NCBI RefSeq assembly: GCF_002951615.1
Contig: NZ_CP019062.1
Coordinates: 186,001 to 250,000 of the forward strand
Length of the DNA stretch: 64,000 nt
Reading direction: 5' to 3'
Source of the DNA: Rahnella sikkimica
GTDB lineage: Bacteria > Pseudomonadota > Gammaproteobacteria > Enterobacterales > Enterobacteriaceae
How positions within the stretch are numbered: position 1 is the stretch's first letter; each line of letters begins with the position of its first letter. Below the pieces are notes generated by a model. That model was not told the origin of the DNA, made no database searches, and saw nothing but the letters and a program-made list of their open reading frames with translations. Positions 1-9,024 of this stretch are shown here, piece after piece. A program made the translations under genes and the position numbers.

Positions 1-809
1 TGAACAAAGAAAAAGGGCAGGAACTCTCGCCGCTGGTGCATAACAACCCGTGGGAAACGCTGCGGCAGTTTACCGCGGCACGTATTGCACTGGGGCGCAC
101 GGGCTCAAGTTTGCCCACCGATGAACTGCTGCGCTTTGGTTTAGCGCATGCGCAGGCGCGTGATGCCGTACATCAGCCTTTTGACAGCCAGCAGCTGGAA
201 CCCGAACTCGAAGCGCTGGGGCTGCAAACGCTGACCGTCGCCAGTGCGGCGCCGGACAGGGCAACGTATCTCTGCCGGCCGGATCTGGGGCGCAAACTGT
301 CGGAAAGCAGCCGTCAGGCATTGCAGGAAAGGACAGATGAACCGGCCGATATTGTGCTGGTGATCGCCGACGGTTTGTCGTCCAAGGCCGTGCATCGTCA
401 GGCGGTGCCGCTTATCGCCGCACTGTTGCCGTATTTACAAACGCTTGAGCTGAAACTTGGGCCGGTGGTGCTGGCGCATCAGTCGCGCGTGGCGCTGGGT
501 GATGATATTGCGCAGGCGATGAAAGCCAAGGCGGTAGCGATTCTGATTGGAGAACGCCCCGGTTTATCTTCACCGGACAGTCTGGGGATTTACATGACCT
601 GGGGGCCGCACACCAAAAGGCTGGAATCTGAGCGCAATTGTATTTCAAACGTGCGTCCGGAAGGGCTGAACTACCCGCAGGCGGCATTTAAACTCGCCTG
701 GTTGCTTGAACAATCGTTCCACCGCCAACTGTCCGGGGTGAATCTGAAAGATGAAAGCGATAATCCCGCGCTGCACAATAAAGTCGTGCCGATGTGTAAA
801 CTGGAATAG
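1..809 (+). CDS. eutC: Ethanolamine ammonia-lyase small subunit, 5' end just cut
   Basis: Small subunit of the adenosylcobalamin-dependent ethanolamine ammonia-lyase, which splits ethanolamine to acetaldehyde and ammonia together with EutB. The frame is open from base 3, and bases 1-2 are TG, so an ATG whose A lies one base outside the window is the likely start (about 269 aa). Family signatures seen are RPDLGRKL, ADGLSS, IGERPGLSS and the NCISNVRPEG stretch near the C-terminus. It is shorter at the N-terminus than the 295-aa E. coli protein and resembles the compact EutC type. EutB and any other eut genes would lie to the left, outside the window. It runs toward the leftward tRNA operon. Confidence 0.93.
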   Translation, partial: NKEKGQELSPLVHNNPWETLRQFTAARIALGRTGSSLPTDELLRFGLAHAQARDAVHQPFDSQQLEPELEALGLQTLTVASAAPDRATYLCRPDLGRKLSESSRQALQERTDEPADIVLVIADGLSSKAVHRQAVPLIAALLPYLQTLELKLGPVVLAHQSRVALGDDIAQAMKAKAVAILIGERPGLSSPDSLGIYMTWGPHTKRLESERNCISNVRPEGLNYPQAAFKLAWLLEQSFHRQLSGVNLKDESDNPALHNKVVPMCKLE

Positions 810-846
810 CGGGAGGGGAGAAAATAACTTCCGGATGACAGAAACG

Positions 847-870
847 AAAAAAGCGCCTAAAGGCGCTTTT
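847..870. terminator. Bidirectional intrinsic terminator
   Basis: AAAGCGCCT pairs with AGGCGCTTT, with an A-run on the left and a T-run on the right. It can end both eutC (rightward) and the leftward tRNA operon. Confidence 0.8.
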
Positions 871-878
871 CTCTGAAT

Positions 879-954
879 TGGTGGGCCGTGCTGGATTCGA
901 ACCAGCGACCAATTGATTAAAAGTCAACTGCTCTACCAACTGAGCTAACGGCCC
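879..954 (-). tRNA. lysV: tRNA-Lys (UUU)
   Basis: A 76-nt cloverleaf with encoded CCA (TGG at 879-881 on the plus strand). The acceptor stem is GGGCCGT/ACGGCCC, the anticodon loop is CUUUUAA with anticodon UUU, and the T-loop has GGTTCGAATCC. It is the last gene of a four-tRNA leftward operon, the arrangement valU-valX-valY-lysV known beside gltX in E. coli. Confidence 0.97.
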
Positions 955-961
955 GCAGAAG

Positions 962-1037
962 TGGTGGGCGATGACGGGTTCGAACCGCCGACCCCCTCCG
1001 TGTAAAGGAGATGCTCTACCAACTGAGCTAATCGCCC
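962..1037 (-). tRNA. valY: tRNA-Val (UAC)
   Basis: A 76-nt cloverleaf with encoded CCA. The acceptor arm begins GGGCGAT, the anticodon is UAC in the TTTACAC loop, and the T-arm has GGTTCGAACC. It is the third tRNA-Val copy in transcription order and its body is the same as the two upstream copies. Confidence 0.97.
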
Positions 1038-1080
1038 ACTTCTGGGTACTTCCCCACGTAAGAAGAAACTTGCTGAGAAA

Positions 1081-1156
1081 TGGTGGGCGATGACGGGTTC
1101 GAACCGCCGACCCCCTCCGTGTAAAGGAGATGCTCTACCAACTGAGCTAATCGCCC
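1081..1156 (-). tRNA. valX: tRNA-Val (UAC)
   Basis: Middle copy of three tandem tRNA-Val genes: 76 nt, encoded CCA, anticodon UAC. The flanking spacers differ from those of the other copies, so this is a real tandem array rather than an assembly duplicate. Confidence 0.97.
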
Positions 1157-1202
1157 ATTTCTCAATTCTTCCTACTTATCACAACGCGGCACTCTTAAAG
1201 AG

Positions 1203-1278
1203 TGGTGGGCGATGACGGGTTCGAACCGCCGACCCCCTCCGTGTAAAGGAGATGCTCTACCAACTGAGCTAATCGCCC
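1203..1278 (-). tRNA. valU: tRNA-Val (UAC)
   Basis: Promoter-proximal tRNA-Val copy: 76 nt, encoded CCA, anticodon UAC. It lies directly downstream of a strong sigma-70 promoter. Confidence 0.97.
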
Positions 1279-1296
1279 CCGTCGTGATGGAGTCGC

Positions 1297-1324
1297 ATTA
1301 TAGGGATACTTGAAATAACGTCAA
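1297..1324 (-). promoter_or_regulatory. Sigma-70 promoter of the Val/Lys tRNA operon
   Basis: On the minus strand TTGACG (1319-1324) and a perfect TATAAT (1297-1302) are separated by 16 bp, followed by a GCG-containing discriminator of the kind found at stringently controlled stable-RNA promoters. Confidence 0.85.
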
Positions 1325-1541
1325 CGCTTTTTAAAAACAAAAATGATCGTTCGGCTTATTTTTAGTCAACCTGACGCGTTTCTCGCCCGCGTAGTCGATT
1401 CTTTACGCATTCATGGCTTTAAACAAGGTCACGGCCCCTGTATCAGCGTTGAGGAATCAGGGCAGAGTGGTAGAATGTCAGCCACTTTTTGTTAACTGAT
1501 AGCGACGTTTTTCAGCGTTGCATTATTAAGGTTGCACCCGG

Positions 1542-2963
1542 ATGAAAATCAAAACCCGTTTTGCCCCAAGCCCGACCGGCTATTTGCACGTCGGTGGCGC
1601 CCGTACCGCGCTCTATTCCTGGCTCTATGCCCGCAACCTTGGCGGTGAGTTTGTGCTGCGTATCGAAGACACCGATCTCGAACGTTCCACGCAGGAAGCG
1701 ATCGACGCGATTATGGATGGCATGAACTGGCTGAATCTGGACTGGGATGAAGGCCCGTATTTCCAGACCAAACGCTTTGACCGTTACAACGCGGTCATTG
1801 ATGAAATGCTGGAAAACGGCACGGCGTATAAATGCTATTGCTCTAAAGAGCGTCTGGAAACGCTGCGTGAGCACCAGATGGCCAATAACGAAAAGCCACG
1901 TTATGACGGTCGTTGCCGCGACAGTCACGAACATCACGCCGCGGATGAACCTTGCGTGGTGCGTTTCCGTAACCCGCAGGAAGGTTCTGTTATTTTTGAC
2001 GACCAGATCCGCGGTCCGATCGAATTCAGCAACGACGAGCTTGATGACCTGATCATCCGCCGTACCGACGGTTCTCCGACGTATAACTTCTGCGTTGTGG
2101 TAGATGACTGGGATATGGAAATTACCCACGTCATCCGTGGTGAAGACCATATCAACAACACCCCGCGCCAGATCAACATCCTGAAAGCGCTGGGCGCACC
2201 GGTACCGGTTTACGCGCACGTTTCCATGATTCTGGGTGACGACGGCAAAAAACTGTCCAAACGTCATGGCGCGGTCGGCGTGATGCAATACCGCGATGAC
2301 GGCTATCTGCCGGAAGCGCTGCTGAACTATCTGGTGCGTCTGGGCTGGTCCCATGGCGATCAGGAAATCTTCAGCCGTGACGAAATGAAAGCATTGTTCT
2401 CTCTGGAAAACGTCAGCAAATCTGCCAGTGCGTTCAATACTGAGAAACTGCAATGGCTGAACCATCACTACATCAACACGATGGATCCGCAATATGTTGC
2501 GACACACCTGCTGTGGCACGTTGAGCAGGCCGGTATCGAAACCCGTAACGGCCCGCAGCTGTTCGAAATCGTGACCTTGCTGGGCGAACGTTGTAAGACT
2601 CTGAAAGAAATGGCGGAGTCCTGCCGTTACTTCTACGAAGATTTCGCAGAGTTCGATGCCGATGCCGCGAAGAAACACCTGCGTCCTGTGGCACGTCAGC
2701 CGCTGGAAGTGGTTCGCGCGAAACTGGCTGCGATTACTGACTGGACGGCGGAAAACATTCACCATGCGATTCAGGGCACGGCGGATGAGCTGGAAGTCGG
2801 GATGGGTAAAGTCGGGATGCCACTGCGCGTTGCCGTGACCGGTGCCGGTCAGTCTCCGGGCGTTGACGTAACGGTTCACGCTATCGGCCAGAGCCGTGTG
2901 CTGGCGCGTATCGATATGGCGTTAGCCTTTATCGCTGAGCGTGAAACCCAGCAGCAGCAGTAA
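1542..2963 (+). CDS. gltX: Glutamyl-tRNA synthetase
   Basis: Charges tRNA-Glu with glutamate in the cytosol (class I aminoacyl-tRNA synthetase). The protein has 473 aa against 471 in E. coli. The HIGH-type motif is at residues 9-19 ([11 protein letters not shown]), the KMSKS-type motif appears as KLSKR near residue 240, and the C-terminal anticodon-binding domain is intact. The zinc-site cysteines 98, 100 and 125 are kept, but the position of the fourth ligand in E. coli (His127) is Asp here, with His129, His131 and His132 close by. It is divergent from the tRNA operon, as in E. coli, and ends at a strong bidirectional terminator shared with the convergent channel gene. Confidence 0.98.
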   Translation: MKIKTRFAPSPTGYLHVGGARTALYSWLYARNLGGEFVLRIEDTDLERSTQEAIDAIMDGMNWLNLDWDEGPYFQTKRFDRYNAVIDEMLENGTAYKCYCSKERLETLREHQMANNEKPRYDGRCRDSHEHHAADEPCVVRFRNPQEGSVIFDDQIRGPIEFSNDELDDLIIRRTDGSPTYNFCVVVDDWDMEITHVIRGEDHINNTPRQINILKALGAPVPVYAHVSMILGDDGKKLSKRHGAVGVMQYRDDGYLPEALLNYLVRLGWSHGDQEIFSRDEMKALFSLENVSKSASAFNTEKLQWLNHHYINTMDPQYVATHLLWHVEQAGIETRNGPQLFEIVTLLGERCKTLKEMAESCRYFYEDFAEFDADAAKKHLRPVARQPLEVVRAKLAAITDWTAENIHHAIQGTADELEVGMGKVGMPLRVAVTGAGQSPGVDVTVHAIGQSRVLARIDMALAFIAERETQQQQ

Positions 2964-2975
2964 GTTTTCTGAATG

Positions 2976-3011
2976 AAAAAAAGCCAGCGCGGGAAACCGG
3001 CTGGCTTTTTT
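2976..3011. terminator. Bidirectional intrinsic terminator
   Basis: AAAAAGCCAGC pairs with GCTGGCTTTTT around a 10-nt loop, with an A-run before and a T-run after. It serves the convergent gltX and channel genes. Confidence 0.85.
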
Positions 3012-3036
3012 AATGCGTAAAAAACGTCAGAGCGAA

Positions 3037-3828
3037 TTAACGTTGTTCAGTCGCCGGTGCTGCAACGGTCGGACGGTAGGCCAGGTAGTACATCAGACCC
3101 ACGAAGCCCGCGCCGCCGACCGCGTTGCCGAGGAAAACGGCCGCGAAGTTCGGGAAGTACTGAGACCAGCTCAGTGCACCGGCAAAAATCGCCGCAGGCA
3201 CGATGAACATGTTCGCGACGACGTGCTGGAAGCCGATAGCCACGAACGCCATCACCGGGAACCACATCCCGATCACTTTGCCGCCGACTTCTTTACTGGC
3301 GAAGGCCAGCCAGATCGCCAGACATACCAGCCAGTTGCAGCCGATACCGGAAATGAAAGCGTGCATAAAGTCTGCGTTCACTTTTGCGGTGGCGGTGGCA
3401 ACGGTTTTGCTCAGGTACACGCCTTCGGTCAGACTGAGAACGTGACCGAAGAAATAGGCCACAGCCAGGCTGCCCAGCAGGTTAGCGAGAGTCACCCAGA
3501 ACCAGTTACGCAATACAGCGTACAGGCTGATCTGACGCGCAAACCAGGCAATAGGTAAGGTCATCATGTTACCGGTCAGCAGTTCTCCCCCTGCTAACAC
3601 GGTCAGAATGATCCCGACCGGGAATACGGCTGCGCCCAGCAGATTACTGAATGAACCCCAGGATGCAGGTAACGTCCCTATTACGTGCAGATCCAGCAGG
3701 AAACCGGTGGCGATGAATGCGCCAGCCAGGAAGCCCAAAATTAACAAATTCAACACGGAGGCGTGACTTTTATTTACGCCCGTAGTGACAGCGATGGATG
3801 CGATTTCTTTAGGTGAATACAAGGACAT
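3037..3828 (-). CDS. Formate/nitrite transporter (FNT) family channel
   Basis: A 263-aa inner-membrane channel of the FocA/NirC family, which carries formate, nitrite or a related small monovalent anion. Six hydrophobic segments are visible. Family marks are GGELLTGN (omega-loop region, conserved Thr near residue 85-92), GCNWLVCLAIW in the middle, and the GFQHVVANM motif with the conserved pore histidine. The sequence is closest in character to YrhG/NirC-type FNT proteins, so the substrate cannot be fixed by eye. In E. coli this position holds yfeC/yfeD, so the channel is an accessory gene here. A formate channel would fit with the formate hydrogenlyase cluster 27 kb away, but that link is inference. 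Confidence 0.85.
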   Translation of the reverse strand: MSLYSPKEIASIAVTTGVNKSHASVLNLLILGFLAGAFIATGFLLDLHVIGTLPASWGSFSNLLGAAVFPVGIILTVLAGGELLTGNMMTLPIAWFARQISLYAVLRNWFWVTLANLLGSLAVAYFFGHVLSLTEGVYLSKTVATATAKVNADFMHAFISGIGCNWLVCLAIWLAFASKEVGGKVIGMWFPVMAFVAIGFQHVVANMFIVPAAIFAGALSWSQYFPNFAAVFLGNAVGGAGFVGLMYYLAYRPTVAAPATEQR

Positions 3829-4118
3829 GAGATAGCTCGAATGGTGTAAGTTATGATTATTGCGCGGGCAGTCTATTCTGAGATTTCTCTCAAAACAAGA
3901 CGATTTTAATAGTCTGCTAACATGTCATTAATCATCCGGACATAGATGTTAAGAAAATGCTTATGCAGATCAAAAAGCTAGTCGGAATGCGGGCTGGCGG
4001 GCAAATTGTAAAACAATGCATCCTGCGGGAAATTTCCGTAAGGGCAGGGTTTTTTTCCCTGTGAAATGCGAGATTTGGCGGCTTTTTCAGCGCTTGATTC
4101 CAGAAACGGATTTAGCCG
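3829..4118. other. Intergenic region, no gene seen
   Basis: A non-coding stretch between the FNT channel and the tRNA-Ala promoter. It must carry the channel promoter on the minus strand. I see no convincing FNR or NarL site and no good coding frame. Confidence 0.5.
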
Positions 4119-4147
4119 TTGACAGGCCAGACTGCGTTTCATATTAT
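4119..4147 (+). promoter_or_regulatory. Sigma-70 promoter of tRNA-Ala genes
   Basis: A perfect TTGACA (4119-4124) and TATTAT (4142-4147) are separated by 17 bp, followed by a GCGCCCC discriminator typical of stringent control, 35 bp before the first tRNA-Ala. Confidence 0.85.
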
Positions 4148-4181
4148 GCGCCCCGTTCACCCGTTTTTACGGGCATGAATT

Positions 4182-4257
<76 letters not shown>

Positions 4258-4330
4258 ACTTTCTTACCAGAGTCAGTTGGTCAGTTCCTCAAAAGGGAAC
4301 ACAAGAAGTACAATGTGGACGACCTCGTGT

Positions 4331-4406
<76 letters not shown>

Positions 4407-4416
4407 AATATTAAAG

Positions 4417-4439
4417 AAACCCGCTTCGGCGGGTTTTTT
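4417..4439 (+). terminator. Intrinsic terminator of the tRNA-Ala operon
   Basis: AACCCGC pairs with GCGGGTT around the tetraloop TTCG, followed by six T. Confidence 0.9.
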
Positions 4440-4498
4440 GCTTTCTGTCCTGTCCCTTTTCTGTCCTATCCCTTTTCGTTCCCTGAATTACAGGCATG

Positions 4499-4521
4499 AA
4501 AAAAGGCGCCGGAGCGCCTTT
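4499..4521 (-). terminator. Intrinsic terminator of nupC
   Basis: AAAGGCGC pairs with GCGCCTTT around CGGA. On the minus strand the stem ends in a run of six T, 25 bp after the nupC stop codon. Confidence 0.85.
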
Positions 4522-4545
4522 CTTTGTCGTTCTGTTGCTGCTTGC

Positions 4546-5733
4546 TTACGCCAGTACCAGACCCGCGATAGAAGCTGACAACACGCTGACCAGCGTTGAG
4601 CCGTACAGCAGTTTCAGGCCGAAGCGTGAAACCACGTTGCCCTGGTGTTCGTTCAGGCCTTTGATAGCGCCGGCAACGATACCGATAGACGAGAAGTTCG
4701 CGAAAGACACCAGGAACACGGACAAGATGCCCACGCCGCGTGGTGACAGTTCGGTCGCTACTTTTTGCAGATCCAGCATCGCAACAAATTCATTGGAAAC
4801 CAGTTTGGTTGCCATGATGCTGCCGACCTGCAAGGCTTCGTGGCTTGGCACGCCCATCATCCATGCGAATGGATAGAAGACATAACCCAGCACGCCCTGG
4901 AAGGTGATACCGAATACCACATCAAACAGCGCATTCAGGCAGGAAATCAGTGCGATGAAACCAATCAACATGGCGGCAACGATGATGGCAACTTTGAAAC
5001 CAGCCAGGATGTATTCACCCAACATTTCAAAGAAGCTCTGACCCTGGTGCGTGTTACCGATTTGCAGGTCTTCTTCTGAATCAACTTTATAAGGGTTGAT
5101 TAACGACAGTACGATGAAGGTACTGAACATGTTGAGCACCAGCGCAGCAACAACGAAGCGCGGTTCCAGCATGGTCATGTACGCACCCACAATCGACATA
5201 GAAACCGTCGACATCGCTGTGGCTGCCATGGTGTACATACGTTTTTCAGACATTTTGCTCAGAATATCTTTATACGCGATAAAGTTTTCTGACTGACCCA
5301 AAATCAGGGAGCTGATGGCGTTGAAAGATTCCAGTTTCCCCATGCCATTAATTTTCGACAAGACCGTACCGATGATACGGATGACGAAAGGCAGGACACG
5401 AATGTGTTGTAAAATACCGATCAGTGCGGAAATAAACACGATCGGACACAAGACTTTCAAGAAGAAGAACGCTAATCCTTTATCGCTCATGCCTCCAAAT
5501 ACGAAGCCGGTCCCTTCCGCAGCGAATCCTAATAATTTCTCAAACAAGTCTGAGAAGCCTTTCACAAAACCTAAACCGACAGAAGAGTTCAGGAAGAAAT
5601 AGGCTAATAAGACTTCGATGACCAACAGCTGAACAATGAAACGCAAACGGATATTCTTCCGGTCACGGCTCACCAGTAAAGCCAGTGCAGCGACAACGGC
5701 CAACGCTAATACAAAGTGCAATATTCGGGACAT
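4546..5733 (-). CDS. nupC: Nucleoside:proton symporter NupC
   Basis: Inner-membrane concentrative nucleoside transporter (CNT family), which imports pyrimidine nucleosides and adenosine with protons. The protein has 395 aa against 400 in E. coli. The start is preceded by GGAG. It is highly hydrophobic, with the CNT marks [29 protein letters not shown] and NEFVAM in the expected order. It is divergent from mntH, the E. coli arrangement. A TCACA half-site at 5858-5862 could be part of a degenerate CRP site, which would suit a catabolite-controlled nucleoside gene, but the other half is poor. Confidence 0.97.
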   Translation of the reverse strand: MSRILHFVLALAVVAALALLVSRDRKNIRLRFIVQLLVIEVLLAYFFLNSSVGLGFVKGFSDLFEKLLGFAAEGTGFVFGGMSDKGLAFFFLKVLCPIVFISALIGILQHIRVLPFVIRIIGTVLSKINGMGKLESFNAISSLILGQSENFIAYKDILSKMSEKRMYTMAATAMSTVSMSIVGAYMTMLEPRFVVAALVLNMFSTFIVLSLINPYKVDSEEDLQIGNTHQGQSFFEMLGEYILAGFKVAIIVAAMLIGFIALISCLNALFDVVFGITFQGVLGYVFYPFAWMMGVPSHEALQVGSIMATKLVSNEFVAMLDLQKVATELSPRGVGILSVFLVSFANFSSIGIVAGAIKGLNEHQGNVVSRFGLKLLYGSTLVSVLSASIAGLVLA

Positions 5734-5880
5734 GGGTGCTCCAAATTAGAGGCAGGCTATATTTCGACGGACATTCTATGTAACGCGTACATTTAAAACG
5801 TGAAGTCGCTTGCAAATATAGAAATTACAGACACGAATTGCAACAAATCGAGGCCTATCACACAAAATATCAAGATGTTA

Positions 5881-5920
5881 ATAAAACTAAGCACAATTAG
5901 CATTCTTGTGCTAGTTTTAT
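5881..5920. repeat. Inverted repeat in the nupC-mntH gap
   Basis: The left arm (5881-5896) and right arm (5906-5920) pair completely except for one bulged A, around a 9-nt loop. The arms carry GCACAA/TTGTGC. It could be an operator or a transcript hairpin; its function is unknown. Confidence 0.6.
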
Positions 5921-6085
5921 CATGTGCCGTAATGCGTTCCGAATCTGGCCAGTTAATGTCTGTTTTAGGAAAATGCGTTCTGCCAGGCTTTCTGAAAGCC
6001 GACAGGATGATTAACCACTCAGTGATCACTTTGCCGCTTACGCTATTGCCTATCAGAGAAATTACTCCGATCATTCTACATGCAC

Positions 6086-6102
6086 TTGATAATCATTATC
6101 AA
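6086..6102 (+). promoter_or_regulatory. Fur-like operator upstream of mntH
   Basis: The 17-bp sequence TTGATAATCATTATCAA is palindromic apart from its centre base and matches 13 contiguous bases of the Fur consensus (GATAATCATTATC). It ends 47 bp before the mntH start. Fur control of mntH is known in E. coli; no MntR-type palindrome was recognised. Confidence 0.7.
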
Positions 6103-6149
6103 TTAGATATGATTGATGTAAGCGTAACAATTGTAAGGGTTAACTGAAT

Positions 6150-7379
6150 ATGCTGAACAGCCGGGCCGAATCTACAGGCCGCGCAGCCAGAAAGATGAAG
6201 CTTTCACTGATGGGGCCGGCGTTTATTGCCGCCATCGGTTACATCGATCCGGGCAACTTTGCGACTAACATTCAGGCCGGTGCGTCTTATGGCTACCAGT
6301 TGCTGTGGGTGGTGGTCTGGGCCAACGTCATGGCGATGTTGATCCAGTTATTGTCCGCCAAACTGGGTATCGCCACCGGTAAAAACCTCGCCGAACACAT
6401 CCGTGACCGTTTCCCTCGTCCAGCTGTCTGGGCGTACTGGGTGCAGGCGGAAATCATCGCGATGGCGACCGATCTCGCTGAATTCATCGGTGCGGCGATT
6501 GGTTTCAAATTGCTTCTCGGGGTATCGCTGCTTCAGGGCGCGGTGCTCACCGGGATTGCCACCTTTATTATCCTCGGGTTACAAAAGCGCGGACAAAAAC
6601 CGCTGGAGCTGGTCATCGCCGGTTTACTGCTGTTTGTTGCTGGCGCTTATATCGCGGAGTTGTTCTTCTCTCAGCCAAGCATCGTGGCGCTGGGCAAAGG
6701 TATGCTGATCCCTGCGCTGCCGACCAGTGATTCCGTCTATCTGGCCGCCGGTGTGCTGGGTGCGACCATCATGCCGCACGTCATTTACCTTCACTCCTCG
6801 CTGACTCAGCGGGCAGGGAAAGCCTCGAAAGAACAGCGCTATTCCGCGACAAAGCTCGATGTGGGTATCGCGATGACCATCGCCGGTTTCGTCAATCTGG
6901 CGATGATGGCGACGGCTGCCGCTGCGTTCCATTTCAGCGGACACAGCGGGATCAGCGAACTCGACGAAGCCTATCTGACGCTGCAACCGCTGCTCGGCCA
7001 CGCTGCCGCGACAATATTCGGCCTGAGCCTCGTGGCTGCCGGTTTATCTTCCACGGTGGTCGGCACGTTAGCCGGGCAGGTGGTGATGCAGGGCTTTGTG
7101 AAATTCTATATTCCGCTGTGGGTGCGCCGTACCGTGACCATGATGCCGTCTTTTATCGTGATTCTGATGGGGCTGGATGCCACGCGGATTCTGGTGATGA
7201 GTCAGGTGCTGCTGAGTTTCGGGATCGCGCTGGCGCTGTTGCCGCTGCTGGCATTTACCGGCAACCGCAGCCTGATGGGCGAAATGGTGAACACCAAAAC
7301 CGTGCAGTGGGCGGGGCGGATCATCGTGCTGATTGTCGTCAGCCTCAATTTCTATCTGCTGATCGGTATGCTGAAATAG
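6150..7379 (+). CDS. mntH: Mn(2+)/Fe(2+):proton symporter MntH (NRAMP)
   Basis: NRAMP-family inner-membrane transporter that imports manganese, and also iron, with protons. The protein has 409 aa against 412 in E. coli. The metal-binding motif DPGN is at residues 33-36 in the first membrane helix and MPHVIYLH is at 208-215 in the sixth; both are complete. About eleven hydrophobic segments are visible. The start matches the E. coli N-terminus, with an AAGGG sequence about 13 bp upstream. The upstream Fur-like palindrome suggests repression by iron. It ends at a strong terminator facing ypeC. Confidence 0.97.
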   Translation: MLNSRAESTGRAARKMKLSLMGPAFIAAIGYIDPGNFATNIQAGASYGYQLLWVVVWANVMAMLIQLLSAKLGIATGKNLAEHIRDRFPRPAVWAYWVQAEIIAMATDLAEFIGAAIGFKLLLGVSLLQGAVLTGIATFIILGLQKRGQKPLELVIAGLLLFVAGAYIAELFFSQPSIVALGKGMLIPALPTSDSVYLAAGVLGATIMPHVIYLHSSLTQRAGKASKEQRYSATKLDVGIAMTIAGFVNLAMMATAAAAFHFSGHSGISELDEAYLTLQPLLGHAAATIFGLSLVAAGLSSTVVGTLAGQVVMQGFVKFYIPLWVRRTVTMMPSFIVILMGLDATRILVMSQVLLSFGIALALLPLLAFTGNRSLMGEMVNTKTVQWAGRIIVLIVVSLNFYLLIGMLK

Positions 7380-7403
7380 TTTCCTGCTAAAATCAGGCCA
7401 TAA

Positions 7404-7433
7404 AAAACGGGACAGTTTGCGCTGTCCCGTTTT
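7404..7433. terminator. Bidirectional intrinsic terminator
   Basis: AAACGGGACAG pairs with CTGTCCCGTTT around a 6-nt loop, flanked by an A-run and a T-run. It serves convergent mntH and the ypeC-like gene. Confidence 0.85.
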
Positions 7434-7453
7434 CGTTTCCGGCATTCACTGAA

Positions 7454-7876
7454 TCAGTGATGACGGTCGTCACCCCGGTCATGCCCGCGTCCGCGATCAT
7501 ATCCGTGACCTCTGTCCGGACCACGCCCGTGGTCATAATGCGGACGTCCGTGGTCGCCATGATAATAGCGCGGCGGCGGTGGCATCGGGCGACGTGGCGG
7601 ATGGCGTTGCTGCCACCAGCCCTGATCGCGCCAGCGATAACCGTCCCAGTAATCCCCGCGCGGGCCACGGTGACCATAATTATGGCCGCGGTAACTGTTC
7701 CACCAGCTCGGATTGCGCCAGTCGTATCCGTCCCAGTAATAACCCCGGCGGTCACGCTCGCCAATACTGATGGAAAGTCCCGGCGTATTGAGGCTAAAGC
7801 TGCTGGCCTGCACAGCTGGCGCGGCGGCAGGAAGCAAAGCGAACAGTAATGTTCCGAAAAGTATTGGCTTAATCAT
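7454..7876 (-). CDS. ypeC: YpeC-like DUF2502 periplasmic protein
   Basis: A 140-aa exported protein of unknown function. A signal peptide covers about residues 1-24, followed by SFSLNTPGLSISIGERD and two repeats of YYWDGYDWRNPSWW / DYWDGYRWRDQGWW, then a long tail rich in His, Arg, Gly and Asp. E. coli YpeC (DUF2502) has the same build (signal peptide, GDRD, NYWDG-WRD, basic/His tail) and lies beside mntH. The His/Asp tail suggests metal or anion binding, but that is inference. Convergent with mntH. Confidence 0.8.
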   Translation of the reverse strand: MIKPILFGTLLFALLPAAAPAVQASSFSLNTPGLSISIGERDRRGYYWDGYDWRNPSWWNSYRGHNYGHRGPRGDYWDGYRWRDQGWWQQRHPPRRPMPPPPRYYHGDHGRPHYDHGRGPDRGHGYDRGRGHDRGDDRHH

Positions 7877-8034
7877 AGACGGCCCCAGATTCCTTATAAT
7901 TTATGCTGACAGTTATAAGGGGAAGAGGGGCCGGGTTCTATTGCTTACAATCCTGTTTTGATTGATTTACCTGCTTTAACGAAATCCTTACGGTAGCGCC
8001 ATAAAGCGCGTTTATTAAGCAGATGGGTAACCGT

Positions 8035-9024
8035 TTACACTAAGATCGCTTCGATCGCCGCCAGCTCTTCAGAGCTGAAATGACGGTTAGCAATCATGCC
8101 GACCGCATCATCAATTTGCCCGGTTTTGCTGGCACCAATCAGCACCGACGTCACGCGATCGCCGCGCAGCACCCAGGCCAGCGCCATCTGGGAAAGCTTC
8201 TGTCCGCGCGCCTGCGCAATGTCATTCAGCTTACGCACTTTCGCCAGCTTCTCTTCCGTCAGTTGATCAGACGTCAGGAATTTACTGCCGCTGGCCGCAC
8301 GTGAATCTTCAGGAATGCCTGCCAGATAACGGTCCGTCAGCACACCGCCCGCCAGTGGCGAAAAGGCGATAGAACCGACACCGTTGTCCGCCAGCGTATC
8401 GAGTAAATCTGCTTCCACCCAACGTTCAAACATCGAGTATTTCGGCTGATGAATCAGGCACGGCGTGCCGAGCTGTTTGAGGATCACAAACGCTTCTTTG
8501 GCGCGTTCTGCCGGATAATTGGATAAGCCGACGTACAGCGCTTTGCCCTGGCGCACGATCAGGTCCAGCGCCGCCATGGTTTCTTCCAGCGGCGTGTCCG
8601 GATCCGGGCGGTGATGGTAGAAGATATCCACGTAATCCAGCCCCATGCGTTTCAGGCTCTGATTCAGGCTCGCGACCAGATACTTTTTCGAACCCCAGTC
8701 ACCGTAAGGGCCGTCCCACATGGTGTAACCGGCTTTCGAAGAGATGATCAGCTCGTCGCGATACGGCAGCAAATCTTCCTGCAAAATGCGGCCAAAATGC
8801 TGTTCGGCAGAACCCGGAGGCGGACCGTAGTTATTGGCGAGGTCAAAATGGGTGATCCCGTGGTCGAACGCATGGCGGATAAGCTTCCGGCCATTTTCAA
8901 AATGGGCGTTATCCCCAAAGTTATGCCAGAGGCCAAGGGAAACAGCAGGCAGTTTTAGCCCGCTCTGACCACAGCGGCGGTATTCCATCTTTTCGTAACG
9001 GTTGGGACTCGCTAAATACGGCAT
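8035..9024 (-). CDS. Aldo/keto reductase, YghZ-like
   Basis: NAD(P)H-dependent cytosolic reductase of the aldo/keto reductase superfamily, 329 aa, similar to YghZ (346 aa), which reduces L-glyceraldehyde 3-phosphate and methylglyoxal. The catalytic tetrad is visible: Asp and Tyr in FDLANNYGPP, Lys in ISSKAGY, His in FYHHR. The cofactor-site motif SVLIGASK lies near the C-terminus. It is transcribed away from ipdC across a 291-bp gap. In E. coli yghZ lies near yghX and yghU; here homologues of those two occur at 53.8-55.6 kb instead. Confidence 0.88.
   Translation of the reverse strand: MPYLASPNRYEKMEYRRCGQSGLKLPAVSLGLWHNFGDNAHFENGRKLIRHAFDHGITHFDLANNYGPPPGSAEQHFGRILQEDLLPYRDELIISSKAGYTMWDGPYGDWGSKKYLVASLNQSLKRMGLDYVDIFYHHRPDPDTPLEETMAALDLIVRQGKALYVGLSNYPAERAKEAFVILKQLGTPCLIHQPKYSMFERWVEADLLDTLADNGVGSIAFSPLAGGVLTDRYLAGIPEDSRAASGSKFLTSDQLTEEKLAKVRKLNDIAQARGQKLSQMALAWVLRGDRVTSVLIGASKTGQIDDAVGMIANRHFSSEELAAIEAILV

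Larger units (their letters stand above)
5734..6149. other. nupC-mntH divergent control region
   Basis: A 416-bp non-coding, AT-rich stretch between divergent nupC and mntH. It contains a large inverted repeat (5881-5920) and a Fur-like palindrome (6086-6102), both listed separately. No credible coding frame was found. Confidence 0.7.

Noticed and set aside
962-1278. Three near-identical 76-bp units with short spacers, CRISPR-like at first glance
   Set aside because: The units are tRNA-Val genes with full cloverleaves; spacers are simple operon gaps.
1512-2879. 455-codon open frame on the minus strand opposite gltX
   Set aside because: It is a shadow of gltX codon bias: no ribosome site, no family similarity, and it covers a certain housekeeping gene.
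3978-4160. Small minus-strand frame between the FNT channel and tRNA-Ala
   Set aside because: It covers the tRNA-Ala promoter and has no ribosome site or similarity.
5847-5862. CRP-site candidate upstream of nupC
   Set aside because: Only the TCACA half is good; the other half matches at two of five bases.
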